A stretch of DNA of 64,000 nt, from assembly GCA_963422285.2 (NCBI GenBank), contig CAXXJO010000001.1, positions 806,001 through 870,000 of the forward strand, in the 5' to 3' direction. This document shows positions 54,558-63,666 of the stretch, one piece after another. This stretch comes from VXYL01 sp963422285. GTDB lineage: Bacteria > Pseudomonadota > Gammaproteobacteria > Pseudomonadales > Azotimanducaceae. The stretch's first letter is position 1. The number at the start of each line of letters is the position of its first letter. The notes beneath the pieces were generated by a model, which was not told the DNA's origin, searched no databases, and was given only the letters and a program-made list of their open reading frames with translations. A program made the position numbers and the translations under genes.

Positions 54558-55376
54558 ATGGCCGAAGCCGCTGAAGTCGTGCAGCACCTCGACCTCGATG
54601 TTCGCCCTCTGACTGGCGCTCTCGGTGCCGAAGTGCGGGGGGTGGACGTGGCATCCTTGGACGCCGACGGCTTCGCCGCCGTGCATGCCTTGCTGATGGA
54701 GCACAGCGCCATCGCCCTGCACGGTCAGGAGCATCTCACCGACGACGAATTGCGCGTCTTCGGCCTGCGCTGGGGCAAGCTCGACGTACACGGCTATTCG
54801 CCCACCGTGGAGGGCTACGACGATGTGCTGCGCATCCGTTCGGACCCGGAGCATCCCGGCACCGCCGAGGGCTGGCATTCCGACGTAAGCTGGAAGACCA
54901 TCCCGCCGAAGATATCCATGCTCCATGCTCGCCAAGTGCCGTCCGTCGGCGGCGACACCCTGTTCGCTTCCCAATACCGCGCCTACGACGACCTCTCGGA
55001 CGCCATGAAAGCGTTCCTGGAACCCCTCGACGCCGAGCACGACGGTCGCGTTTTCGACATCGACCTGATCCGTCGCCCGGTTGCGCACCCGGTGGTGATC
55101 GCCCACCCGGAGACAGGCCGCAAAGCGCTCTACGTCAATCGCGGCTTCACTCGGCGCATCGTCCAACTGCCCCATGGCGAGAGCAGCGCGATTCTGAACT
55201 TCCTCTATTCCCATTGCACCCGCGAGCGCTATCAGGCGCGCGTCCACTACGAGCCAGGCACCTTGGCCCTGTGGGACAACCGCTGCGTGCAGCATGCCGC
55301 GGTGCCGGACTTCGGCAACCAAGTGCGCGAACTGCACCGCGTGGCCGTGCTATGCGATGAAGAGCCGTCGCGCTAG
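54558..55376 (+). CDS. TauD/TfdA-family Fe(II)/2-oxoglutarate dioxygenase
   Basis: AAGGAG precedes ATG 54558 at good spacing, giving 272 residues. PLTGALGAEVRGVDVASLDA is the typical TauD opening. His107 and Asp109 in GWHSDVSW bind iron, and the distal histidine lies in LWDNRCVQHAAVPDF with the arginine in VRELHRVAVL. Members oxidise taurine, alkylsulfates, 2,4-D or carnitine precursors; the substrate here is not predictable. Confidence 0.9.
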   Translation: MAEAAEVVQHLDLDVRPLTGALGAEVRGVDVASLDADGFAAVHALLMEHSAIALHGQEHLTDDELRVFGLRWGKLDVHGYSPTVEGYDDVLRIRSDPEHPGTAEGWHSDVSWKTIPPKISMLHARQVPSVGGDTLFASQYRAYDDLSDAMKAFLEPLDAEHDGRVFDIDLIRRPVAHPVVIAHPETGRKALYVNRGFTRRIVQLPHGESSAILNFLYSHCTRERYQARVHYEPGTLALWDNRCVQHAAVPDFGNQVRELHRVAVLCDEEPSR

Positions 55377-55727
55377 CGGCAGCGCTTGGGACGTCCAAGC
55401 GGCCGGCCGCGCCCCAAGGCGACGCGCCGTCGCCGTTCTATGCGAGGCAAGGCCCGCGCGTCAGCACGAGTATCGGCTGCCTGAAAACATCCGCTGGCTC
55501 TGAAGGCCGCGCACCAGTGCTGTGCGCTGCTGGTCCGTCGCGACGGACCAGCATGCCAGAAGCCCCGCGCACCCGAGTCGCAGCGCGGGTCGCACACTGC
55601 CAAGGGCAACTGAACCTGGCAATTCGAGGTCGGTGCCTCTCGCGTAGCCGCAGAGGATGCACGACGGCATCGTGCAGAAGGCCGAAAACGGCGCAAGCCG
55701 CGTCGTGCCGATGCTATCCCACAGATA
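55377..55727. other. Intergenic region with a strong palindrome
   Basis: No intact gene is seen. The main feature is a perfect 26-bp palindrome at 55528-55553 (half-site TGCTGGTCCGTCG). Another short inverted repeat, GCGCAC ... GTGCGC, lies just before it (55510-55527). They may form a transcript-end or operator structure after the TauD gene. Confidence 0.5.
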
Positions 55728-56977
55728 TGGCTGCTCGGCAACTGCGCGTACAGAGTCGGTGCCGAAAGAGCGCCCGACCGCGACGAGTCGCCGTTCTTCG
55801 TTGGCCGCCGCGACGAGCTGGATCTGATCGCCCTACGCGCTGCCGACATGTTCGACGACTGGCGGCAGACGACTGGCGGCAGGCCGGCAGCGGCGTCGGT
55901 GGACGCACCACGCTCGTCACCGGCTGCCCCGGCATGGGCAAGACCGCCCTGCTGCGCCGATTCGCCGCGACCGCATGCGACCGCCCCGGCGATCCACGCC
56001 CGCCGCTGGCGGTGGAAGTCGACATCGCCGATCTCCGCGACGGCGACGACATCGGCGACGCGATCGGCAAGGCCGTGGAGCAGGGCGCAAGGGGATGGGC
56101 CGACATCGCGAAGGCGGTCGGGCTGGATGTCGGACGCCTGCTGCGGGCAGGGGATATCGTTGCAGCCTTGGCCAAACGTTTCGTGCGGCATCGGGCGTCG
56201 GCGCGGCCGATCTGTCTGCTGGCGGACGAGGTCCAGACGGCGGGATCGAACAACGCCGAAGCATTGGGAAGGCTGCACAGAGGAACGATGGGACTGCCCA
56301 TCCTGCCCGTGTACGCCGGCCTGAACGATTCAGCGGACGCCTTGCGACGCTGCGGCATCTCGCGGCTGAGCCGGCACGCCCAAATCAACCTGCAGCCACT
56401 GCCGCCGGAGAACGCCCGCGAGGCCGTTTGCAGGATGCTCGATTTCTACGCGGTCGCCGGCGATCGCGCCGTTCTGGACAACTGGACGGAAACGGTCGCT
56501 AGAGACAGCCTCGGCTTCCCGCAGCACCTGAACGCAGGCTTGGCGGAAGCGGCCGGGGTACTCGCTGAAAACGACGGGACGGCGACGGTCGAAGGGTTGC
56601 GGACGGTACGCGCCCGGGCCGGCGCGGCGCGGGCCGCATACTATCAGGGACGCCTGAACCCGGAAGTTCGCCTGTACGAACGGGCCCTAGTGGCGTTGAT
56701 CGCCTTCGTCGCCGGCAGCGATCGCCCGCCCAGTGCCGGGGTCCTGCACGACCATGCGCACGAGCTTCTGCAGCAGGACAAGCGGCGCGGGCGGAAGACG
56801 CCCGATGCTGGCGCGTTCCTTGGCGCTTTGATCCACGACGGCGTCCTGCAAGAGAACGAAACGATGACGGGATACGCCGTGCCGATTCCGTCCATGCAGA
56901 CCTGGATTCTCCGCGACTATGCGAAACGCATCGGCCTCGACCCGCCGTTGCGGGATGATCCCGCAGTGTCCGGTTGA
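55728..56977 (+). pseudogene. P-loop ATPase broken by a 14-bp tandem duplication
   Basis: The N-terminal part reads in one frame as DESPFFVGRRDELDLIALRA up to DMFDDWRQ. The rest reads in another frame as QAGSGVGGRTTLVTGCPGMGKT onward, with Walker A GCPGMGKTA, Walker B PICLLADEVQ, sensor LPILPVYAGL and a C-terminal helical region ending in SMQTWILRDYAKRIGLD. The break coincides with a direct repeat of ACGACTGGCGGCAG (two copies, about 55855-55882). Deleting one copy restores a continuous protein of about 410 residues. The 5' limit is uncertain. It is a third STAND-like ATPase in the window, also broken. Confidence 0.78.
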
Positions 56978-57053
56978 TGCCTTGTGCGCGTCGTCGAGGC
57001 GTTCGAGGTCGCGAAGGCCGTGGGCTGGGACACCGCGGCAGCCGAGGGCCGGA

Positions 57054-57770
57054 TCAAGGCAGCAGCGCCCCGCCGTCCACGTCGATGGTGGTGCCGGTCA
57101 CGTAGTCGTTGCGCAGCGTGAACAGGATGGCGGCGGCCACCTCGTCGGCGGTGCCGGCGCGCTTGATGAGCATGTTGCGAGTGGCGTTGTCCAGGAACGC
57201 GCGCCGAGCGTCGCCCTGGATGGCGAACATAGGCGTGTCGATGATGCCGGGCGAAACCACGTTGATGCGTCGCGGCGCGATCTCCGGGGCGATGGCGCGC
57301 ACGAAGCCCTCGACGGCGTTACCTACCGTGGACAGTGCCGACGACCCCGGATTCGCCTTGCGGGCCGGATAACCGCTGACCAGCGTGATCGCTCCCTCCG
57401 TGGCCATGTGTTCGGCGCCCAGGCGCACGCTGTTGGCGTAGCCCCACAGCTTGCGAAACGAGCCTTGGAAGCCGTCGAGGTCCATCTTCAGGAACGGCCC
57501 GGATGCCCGCTCGCCTCCAGTGGCCGCGTTGACCAGGATGTCGAAGCCGTGCTGCTCCTCGAACAACGCCGTCAAGGCATCCCGGTCCAGCACGTCGATG
57601 GATCGGAACGTCACGGCATCTTCGGTTGCCGTCTCGGCCCGTTCGATGTTGGCGGCCGAGCGGCTGCCGGCAATTACCGTCGCTCCCGCGGCTTCGAGCT
57701 GCCGCGCAACCGCCAGACCAATGCCCGAGGTGCCGCCGAGCACGATGGCCCGCCTGCCGTCCAAGTCCAT
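57054..57770 (-). CDS. SDR-family protein lacking the usual catalytic tyrosine
   Basis: A strong AAGGAG site precedes ATG 57770. The 238-residue protein has LGGTSGIGLAVARQLEAAG (cofactor loop), DILVNAATGGERASG and ends with YVTGTTIDVDGGALLP, all typical of classical SDRs. At the YxxxK position it reads SSALSTVGNAVEGF, so the Tyr-Lys pair is replaced. A YPARK four residues after the catalytic Ser (LVSGYPARK) might substitute. It may be a reductase with altered chemistry or a regulatory nucleotide-binding protein. Confidence 0.82.
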   Translation of the reverse strand: MDLDGRRAIVLGGTSGIGLAVARQLEAAGATVIAGSRSAANIERAETATEDAVTFRSIDVLDRDALTALFEEQHGFDILVNAATGGERASGPFLKMDLDGFQGSFRKLWGYANSVRLGAEHMATEGAITLVSGYPARKANPGSSALSTVGNAVEGFVRAIAPEIAPRRINVVSPGIIDTPMFAIQGDARRAFLDNATRNMLIKRAGTADEVAAAILFTLRNDYVTGTTIDVDGGALLP

Positions 57771-57806
57771 TCCTTTCTCCTTTCTATGGTGGATTCCACA
57801 GCCGGG

Positions 57807-58556
57807 CTACCCGGCGACGATGTCGTGGGGCGTCTCGCCGGCGTCGACGATGAGCCGCTTGACCTCCTCCAGCGCGGCGTCCAGCGCCGCCTCGTCCGTG
57901 CCTCGCAGCACCAGCGTGGCGCCGTAGCGGTCGCCGCTCATAAACGGATAGCTGCCGAGATCGATGTGCGGGTAGCGATCCTGAATGGCTCGCAGCCCGA
58001 CGGCCATCTGGCTTTCGCCGAGGTAGGCAGTCACTGACCGCGAACGCACCACGGTACCGCCATCGAACGTCAGCGTGGACAGCATCGCCTGCATGACGAA
58101 CGGAATGCCGGCCATGACATGGACATTCGCCATGCGAAACCCTTGCGGCCCGCCGGTGGAATTGTCGATCAGCGCCGCGCCCTCGGGAATGCGCGCCATG
58201 CGCAGGCGCGATGCCAGCACCTCCGGCGCCGCCTCCCGCCGCCGGATGCGCTCGGCGATGGCTTCGTTGGTCACCAGCGGAACGCCGAACGCTTTGGCGA
58301 TGCACTCGGCGGTGATGTCGTCGTGGGTGGGGCCGATGCCGCCCGTGGTGAGCACATAGTCGAACTTGCGACGGGCATCGTTGACGGCGTCGACAATGAC
58401 GTCCTCCACATCCGGAATCACGCGCGCCTCGCGTACCCGCACCCCGTGCTCGCCAAGCACGAGGGCCATGTGTTTCAGGTTGACGTCCTGGGTGCGGCCC
58501 GAGAGGATCTCGTTGCCGATGATCAGTACGCAGGCGGTGACGACGCGTTCGGTCAT
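57807..58556 (-). CDS. CinA-type molybdopterin-binding-fold protein
   Basis: The 249-residue protein matches the competence/damage-inducible CinA N-terminal (MoCF) domain: IIGNEILSGRTQDVN, VLTTGGIGPTHDDIT, NSTGGPQGFRM and VMAGIPFVMQAML. The C-terminal nicotinamide-nucleotide deamidase domain of full CinA is absent, as in many proteobacterial short forms. The role may be pyridine-nucleotide or ADP-ribose metabolism. A MITE begins 71 bases upstream of its start. Confidence 0.88.
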   Translation of the reverse strand: MTERVVTACVLIIGNEILSGRTQDVNLKHMALVLGEHGVRVREARVIPDVEDVIVDAVNDARRKFDYVLTTGGIGPTHDDITAECIAKAFGVPLVTNEAIAERIRRREAAPEVLASRLRMARIPEGAALIDNSTGGPQGFRMANVHVMAGIPFVMQAMLSTLTFDGGTVVRSRSVTAYLGESQMAVGLRAIQDRYPHIDLGSYPFMSGDRYGATLVLRGTDEAALDAALEEVKRLIVDAGETPHDIVAG

Positions 58557-58627
58557 AACTCCAGTCGACAGCTTGTTTGCGCCATAGTATCAATTTGCCG
58601 AACCGCAGTGGTCGTCGGCCCGCTCCC

Positions 58628-58766
58628 GGCAACGGCACGGTTCGAATCCGCGTCGTCGTGCCGCATCGCGCAATCACAGGATGCGGGACACGAGATGGCA
58701 TCGAGTTCCCTATGCAGCGGCATCCGCAGCGGCGTGGGTTGCCCAAAGTCGAACCGAGCCGCCACT
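58628..58766 (-). mobile_element. MITE-like element, copy D
   Basis: The element is about 139 bp, with the left end GGCAACGGCACGGTTCGAA (58628-58646) and a right end whose reverse complement is AGTGGCGGCTCGGTTCGAC. The interior matches copy B (GCCGCTGCATAGGGAACTCG and GCGATGCGGCACGACGACG in the reverse direction). Flanks CCGCTCCC (58620-58627) and CCGCTCGC (58767-58774) look like an 8-bp target duplication with one change. Confidence 0.8.
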
Positions 58767-58831
58767 CCGCTCGCCATGGCCGGCGAGCAGCCGCTGGGCA
58801 TTGTCGCGCCGCGCACTCGCTCGATTCGCTG

Positions 58832-58879
58832 CAACGCCCGTGGCAGGCAACGCCCGTGGCAGGCAACGCCCGTGGCAGG
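58832..58879. repeat. 16-bp tandem repeat, three copies
   Basis: CAACGCCCGTGGCAGG is repeated three times without change in the intergenic region after MITE copy D. It is probably slippage-prone; no function is suggested. Confidence 0.9.
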
Positions 58880-58984
58880 CATTGCTGCAGTCGTCGCAGG
58901 CGCTCCTGGGAGGTCGAGGACCTTCAGCGCCGGTGCGCCGGCGGCGTTCGCCAGGCGCCGCGCCGGCGAGTGGCAGCTTGGGCG

Positions 58985-60076
58985 CTAGTCCAACTCTCCT
59001 GCGACGAGGCCCGATGGCAGCGGCGCGGGCCGTTCGGGCCTGCTGTCGAGCACCACATGCCGCCCTTCAACGGAGGACCTGCCAAAGGCGGCCATGATCT
59101 CCAGCACATGCTGCGCCAGCCGTCCATCGCAGCGGTGCGGCCGCCCGCTGCGGATGCCCACGCACAGATCGGCAAGGCCGATGCTGCGCATGTTGCCCGT
59201 GTAGCCGTGGGTGAGCGGTCGCTGCTCCCACTCGCGCCCCTTGGACACGCGCACCGTGCCGCCGAAACCGTTGGGGTCCGGTGCCGACAGGCTGGCGTCG
59301 ATGCCGTGGATCTCGATGAAGCGGTTGGAGTGCAATCGCACGTCGAAACTCATCACCACGGTCGCCACTGCGCCGGAGTGAAACTCCAAAGTGCCAGCGG
59401 CGTGGGTGTCCACCTGCACCGCAATGGCTTCTCCCGCCCGCGGCCGGGAGCCGATGATGCGAGCATCGCGCCCGCGAGCTGTGATGGCGGCGACGCGGCG
59501 CACTGGCCCCAAGGCGTGAACCAGAGCCGTCAGGTAGTACGGCCCCATGTCGAACAGCGGCCCGCCGCCGGGCTGGTAGTAGAAGGCCGGATTGGGATGC
59601 CAGGATTCGTGTCCCGGCCCCATCATGAAGGCGGTGGCGGCGACGGGCGTACCCACCGCGCCTTCATCGATCAGCCGGCGTACCGTCTGATGGCCGCCGC
59701 CCAGAAACGTATCCGGGGCGCAGCCCACGCGCAGGCCGGCGCCGTCCGCGGCAGCGAGCACCCGCTGGCCCTCGGCCACGTCGAGGCCGAAGGGTTTTTC
59801 GCAGTAGGCGTGCTTGCCGGCCGCCAGCGCGGCGAGATTCACCTCGCCATGGGCGGCAGGAATGGTCAGGTTGAGGACCACTTCCACATCGTCCCGGGCC
59901 AGCAGTTCGCGCACGGACATGGCCGGTACGCCGAATGCGGCTTCGGTCTTCTTCGCCGCGTCCGGGTCGATGTCGGCGCAGCCGACGAAACGCAGAATAT
60001 CGAAGGTGGCGGCAGCGCGCAGATACGCGGGGCTGATGGTGCCGCAGCCGATCAGGCCGATGCCAACGGGTTCCAT
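58985..60076 (-). CDS. Gfo/Idh/MocA-family oxidoreductase
   Basis: The 363-residue protein has the N-terminal Rossmann fold (GIGLIGCGTISPAYLRA), the family EKP motif in HAYCEKPFGLDVAEG, and a C-terminal domain with GGPLFDMGPYYLTALVH, where the aspartate and tyrosine/histidine region usually take part in catalysis. It oxidises or reduces a sugar or cyclitol with NAD(P). No sugar transporter or isomerase is adjacent. Confidence 0.9.
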   Translation of the reverse strand: MEPVGIGLIGCGTISPAYLRAAATFDILRFVGCADIDPDAAKKTEAAFGVPAMSVRELLARDDVEVVLNLTIPAAHGEVNLAALAAGKHAYCEKPFGLDVAEGQRVLAAADGAGLRVGCAPDTFLGGGHQTVRRLIDEGAVGTPVAATAFMMGPGHESWHPNPAFYYQPGGGPLFDMGPYYLTALVHALGPVRRVAAITARGRDARIIGSRPRAGEAIAVQVDTHAAGTLEFHSGAVATVVMSFDVRLHSNRFIEIHGIDASLSAPDPNGFGGTVRVSKGREWEQRPLTHGYTGNMRSIGLADLCVGIRSGRPHRCDGRLAQHVLEIMAAFGRSSVEGRHVVLDSRPERPAPLPSGLVAGELD

Positions 60077-60080
60077 GGGT

Positions 60081-60396
60081 TCACTCCCTCAGAGCGCCGC
60101 CGAAGGCGATTCGTCCAGCAGCGGCCGGCTCGGACAGAACGTGGACATGCTCGCGGGCGCGGTGCGCGATTCGGCGACGATGCCGGCGGCGCGTACTGCA
60201 GCACGGCGACGAAGGTGGCGGCAAGAGCCGATGCATCGGGCAAGTCGTTCGCCGCGTAGTGCGTCGGCGCCGGGAAGCGCAGCCGCATCCAGGTTCCGGC
60301 GCGTTCCGAACCGAACAGCTTGCCCAGCTCGTCGGCCAGCTTCTGCGCGGCGCTCGTCGGCGCATCGCCCACGGTCTCGATATCGACGACGGGCAC
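60081..60396 (-). pseudogene. Tautomerase-like protein, frameshifted
   Basis: The N-terminal part (MPVVDIETVGDAPTSAAQKL) starts with the proline expected at position 2 of the 4-oxalocrotonate tautomerase superfamily and runs to TFVAVLQY. The C-terminal part, EHVHVLSEPAAAGRIAFGGA, is in another frame, so one slip lies between about 60150 and 60200. As sequenced the protein loses its C-terminal strand. It begins three bases after DUF2277, with which it was probably co-transcribed. Confidence 0.65.
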
Positions 60397-60399
60397 GGG

Positions 60400-60678
60400 C
60401 TACGCCGGCTGTAGATCGCGCCGCCGCTGGAATCGCGCCCGGCGCTTGGCCGCTTCTCGCTCGCGGTTCTTAGGCGCTGCCGTGGTGGTCAGGCCGTTCA
60501 GCAGTCGGTGCGAGGCGGCCGCGATGTCGCGCACCGCGGCGTCGAAGGCGGCTTGATTGGCCGTCGACGGCTTCGTGCAGCCGGATATCTTGCGCACGAA
60601 CTGCGTTGCGGCGTCGAAGATCTCTTCGTCCGTGGCCGGTGGATCGAAGTTGAACAGCGGCTTGATGTTGCGGCACAC
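60400..60678 (-). CDS. DUF2277 family protein
   Basis: Starting at GTG 60678 the 92-residue protein reads VCRNIKPLFNFDPPATDEEI, then AATQFVRKISGCTKPSTANQ, and has a basic C-terminal tail. This is the DUF2277 pattern, a small uncharacterised bacterial family. The open frame extends upstream to 60738 without family-like sequence. Confidence 0.85.
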   Translation of the reverse strand: MCRNIKPLFNFDPPATDEEIFDAATQFVRKISGCTKPSTANQAAFDAAVRDIAAASHRLLNGLTTTAAPKNREREAAKRRARFQRRRDLQPA

Positions 60679-60764
60679 GCGGACGTCCTCCCTGCTAGAC
60701 GGCGCGGTTCTACCCGCGTCGGGGGTGTTGCCTAGCAACTCGTTCGCGTAGTCGCGCAGCGCAC

Positions 60765-61037
60765 TTAGTGTCCATGCAACACCACGCGGTCGTAGATGGC
60801 CGTGACGTGGTCGAAATCGAGGATCAGCGAGTGCGAGACATGCTTGTCGGGATCGTGCAGGTGGTACTTGAAGCGCTTCTGCGCCGTCCCTTGCAGGAAG
60901 GCGTCGTAGTCCTTCGCCAGCTCGCGCACGTCGCTGACGATTTCGGTGCTCCAGGTCGCCCGGAACGGGCCGAGCATGGCACCCCCGACCAGGGCGATGG
61001 TGATTTCGTGGTTGGTCAGCCCCTTCTCGTCGCTCAC
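60765..61037 (-). CDS. Small protein of unknown function
   Basis: The GTG at 61037 follows a GGAGG site and gives 90 residues (NHEITIALVGGAMLGPFRAT, ELAKDYDAFLQGTAQKRFKY, HLHDPDKHVSHSLILDFDHV). I do not recognise the family. It is divergent from the VOC gene at 61114. Confidence 0.6.
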   Translation of the reverse strand: MSDEKGLTNHEITIALVGGAMLGPFRATWSTEIVSDVRELAKDYDAFLQGTAQKRFKYHLHDPDKHVSHSLILDFDHVTAIYDRVVLHGH

Positions 61038-61113
61038 GGCAGTTTCCTCCCTACCCGCCTGTACCATATCATCCCATGCATCCTTCCACTGCAAGCAATT
61101 CAAGGAGAGACCC

Positions 61114-61497
61114 ATGGCGCTATCGGCATTCGACCACTTGGTGGTTCGAGTCGGCGACATCGACGAAGGCATCGCCACCTACCGCGACACGCTCGGGCTG
61201 ACGCTGGATCGCACCGATACGAGCGAGGCGCTCGGCATCAGGCAGGCGTTCTTCAATCTGCCCGGCGGCGGCTTCGTCGAGGTGGTCGCGCCCACCGATC
61301 CGCAATCGGCAGTGGGCCAGGCGCTGGAGAAGCGCGGCGAGGGCATCCATACCGTCGCCTTCGCCGTGGACGACCTCGACGCCGCCTGCGCCAAGCTCAA
61401 GGAGGGCGGGGCGCGTCTGATCGGCGAAGGCGGGCCGCAGGTGTTCGTGCATCCGAAGTCCACCCACGGAGTGCTGCTTCAGCTATCCGCCAAGTAG
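61114..61497 (+). CDS. VOC-superfamily protein (methylmalonyl-CoA epimerase-like)
   Basis: AAGGAGA precedes ATG 61114. The 127-residue single VOC protein reads FDHLVVRVGDIDEGIATYRD, FFNLPGGGFVEVVAPTDPQS, EGIHTVAFAVDDLDAACAKL and VHPKSTHGVLLQL. Likely metal ligands are His8, Glu in FVEVV and the His in IHTVAF and the C-terminal strand. The closest well-known relatives are methylmalonyl-CoA epimerases, but other glyoxalase-fold enzymes are possible. Confidence 0.85.
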   Translation: MALSAFDHLVVRVGDIDEGIATYRDTLGLTLDRTDTSEALGIRQAFFNLPGGGFVEVVAPTDPQSAVGQALEKRGEGIHTVAFAVDDLDAACAKLKEGGARLIGEGGPQVFVHPKSTHGVLLQLSAK

Positions 61498-61521
61498 CGG
61501 CCCTTCGTTCGGACGTCGGCC

Positions 61522-61914
61522 TCAGTCGTCCGCCTGCGAGCGCAACTCCCGGGCGGACGCGAACCACTTGCGGGCCGTCGGCGTCCACAGCACTGCCAGC
61601 GCGACGAGAGCGAAGCTTTGGGCGAGGGCCCCTCCCGCCGGCATCGCCCGCATGGCCTCGGTGAAAGACGGCTGGTTCAGGCCGCTCCACGCCGCGACGA
61701 CGAAGACCGCCACGATCGCCAGCCATACCCAGCCTGCGCCGCCGTAGGCGGCCCAGGCCAGGAATCCCCACAGCACGATGAAGAACACCCGAGCGCCGTT
61801 GCTCTCCACGGCATCGATCCCCAGCGCCCAGGTACCCGCCAGCGCCAGGGCGCTGCCGAGCAGCAGAGCCGCGCCGACGACCACCGAGTTGGGCCGGGCC
61901 GGAAGCTTGTTCAT
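61522..61914 (-). CDS. Small integral membrane protein of unknown function
   Basis: The 130-residue protein has four predicted helices (VVVGAALLLGSALALAGTWA, VFFIVLWGFLAWAAYGG, WVWLAIVAVFVVAAWSGL, LAQSFALVALAVLWTP) and a charged C-terminal tail. No family is recognised. It converges on the VOC gene. Confidence 0.7.
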   Translation of the reverse strand: MNKLPARPNSVVVGAALLLGSALALAGTWALGIDAVESNGARVFFIVLWGFLAWAAYGGAGWVWLAIVAVFVVAAWSGLNQPSFTEAMRAMPAGGALAQSFALVALAVLWTPTARKWFASARELRSQADD

Positions 61915-62775
61915 GGCGCCGGCGAACGCCAGGAAGACATCATCGGGAATCGCCGAACCGTTGTTCCCGTCTCCGATCGGCGCTGTCGAGTCCGGCTGTC
62001 GAGTTCAATGCCACCGAAGGAGTCGTTCTCGTCTCGTCGATTGCGAATGCTCTCCTGAAAAGGCTGCAAAAGCAAGCGCCTGCCGCTGCCGGGGATCAGG
62101 GTTCCTCCAACGAACGCACTTCCCGGCGCGGAGTTCCAGGACGGGCACCATGAAGCCTATGCGCTAGTCGGCGCATGGAGGCATCGAGATAAAACGACTT
62201 TCGACACTGCTGCTGCCGCTCTCGGCCATGATCTCGTTGGCCGCCAGTACGAAAGGATTTGCTGCCAAGGCTGCGACCGCTTCCTTAAGCTTCGACTGGC
62301 TGATCGAGTACGGCGGCGAGCAGGAGCACCGTGAGCATATCGAACGGAAAAGAGCCCGACTGTGATCGCGTTGGGCAGACGGATAGACTGCCTCGCTTTC
62401 TGCCGAGAGCCCTGAAGGGGCACTCCCGCGGGCGGATACTGCCACGTTGTGCTCTCCTGTCATCGGAGCGACGCTTGGTTTTCGACTTGAGCGGGATGCC
62501 ATCGACAGCACTCCGACTCCTCCGCGCCGCCCACCTCCACGTCGTGGGCGATTTGCACCCGCAGCGGCCTCGTCCGGCCGACCCGCGGCCGACTCGATTC
62601 CGCCATCTCCTCGCCTCATCTGGCCTGTCTCGTCGGGCCGCCCCGACATCCCGACCGCAGACATCACACACCCGTACAGCGCTGGGCAACGCATTCTTCC
62701 GTCCGAGATGGGCTAATATGTCCGGTTCGCGTCCTGTGGGGCCGGCGGCAATGATTGAGGAAATCCAGCTTCGTC
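61915..62775. other. Long intergenic stretch without a recognisable gene
   Basis: Several open frames cross this region but none has family-like sequence or a good ribosome-binding site. One short plus-strand segment at about 62190-62355 (SFDWLIEYGGEQEHREHIER) looks protein-like and could be a remnant. Confidence 0.5.
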
Positions 62776-63666
62776 ATGGCAAGTTTCAATGCGCATAGCG
62801 GGAGGATCGAGTTCGAGCATCGCGGCGCTCGCGCGAATCCTCGCGTATTGTTGATTCACGGCTTGGGGTGCCAGCTGGCACAGTGGCCGGACTCGTTTGT
62901 CGACGGCGTGGTGGCGACCGGGCTGTGCGCGGTGGTCTTCGATAACCGCGACGCCGGGCTGTCCCACGATTCCGACGCCCGTGCGCCATCGCTCGAAGCC
63001 CTATTCGCGGCCCAAGACGATCCGAGCGCAATCGTGCCGCCCTATACCCTGTCCGACATGGCGCAAGACGCCGTGGACCTGCTCGACCACTTGGGCCAAG
63101 CCGGCGCCCACATCGTCGGCCTGTCCATGGGCGGCATGATCGGCCAGCGCATGGCCATCGAGCATGCCGAGCGCGTCTACAGCCTGACATCCATCATGTC
63201 GTCCACCGGCAATCCGCAACTGCCCGAGCCGACCAGCGAAGCGCTGGAAGCGCTGCTGGGGATACTCGCCGCCAACTCGGCAACGGCCATCGCCCATATC
63301 GCGCAGGCGTGGCGAACGTTTGCCGGCCCGCATTTCGATTCCGACGAAGTGGGCATCGGCCGTTTCACCCGTCGCGCCGTGGCCCGCGCCTACCGGCCGG
63401 GCGGGACCTTGCGTCAGTTCTCCGCCATCCTTGCCGACGGCGACCGCTCTGCAGCGCTCGCCCAAGTCGCCGTGCCGACGCTGGCAATCCACGGCAACGC
63501 GGATCCGCTGGTACCTGTCGAAGCCGGGCGCGACACCGCAGCGGCGATTCCCGGTGCCCGGTACCTGGAAATCGACCGGCTCGGCCACGACCTGCCGGAG
63601 CCAGCGGTGAATGAAATCGTCGCCGCCGTCACTGCCCACATCCACAACGTGGAAGTGAGCCGCTGA
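62776..63666 (+). CDS. Alpha/beta-hydrolase fold protein
   Basis: From ATG 62776 the 296-residue protein shows VLLIHGLGCQLAQW (oxyanion hole), VVFDNRDAGLSHDSD, HIVGLSMGGMIGQRMA with the nucleophile serine, LAIHGNADPLVPVE with the acid and IDRLGHDLPEP with the histidine. It is close to hydrolases of the aclacinomycin methylesterase / 3-oxoadipate enol-lactonase type. Substrate unknown. Confidence 0.88.
   Translation: MASFNAHSGRIEFEHRGARANPRVLLIHGLGCQLAQWPDSFVDGVVATGLCAVVFDNRDAGLSHDSDARAPSLEALFAAQDDPSAIVPPYTLSDMAQDAVDLLDHLGQAGAHIVGLSMGGMIGQRMAIEHAERVYSLTSIMSSTGNPQLPEPTSEALEALLGILAANSATAIAHIAQAWRTFAGPHFDSDEVGIGRFTRRAVARAYRPGGTLRQFSAILADGDRSAALAQVAVPTLAIHGNADPLVPVEAGRDTAAAIPGARYLEIDRLGHDLPEPAVNEIVAAVTAHIHNVEVSR

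Noticed and set aside
62164..62694. 176-codon minus-strand frame in the 62-kb gap
   Set aside because: Low-complexity Arg/Ser/Gly sequence, no ribosome-binding site and no recognisable domain.
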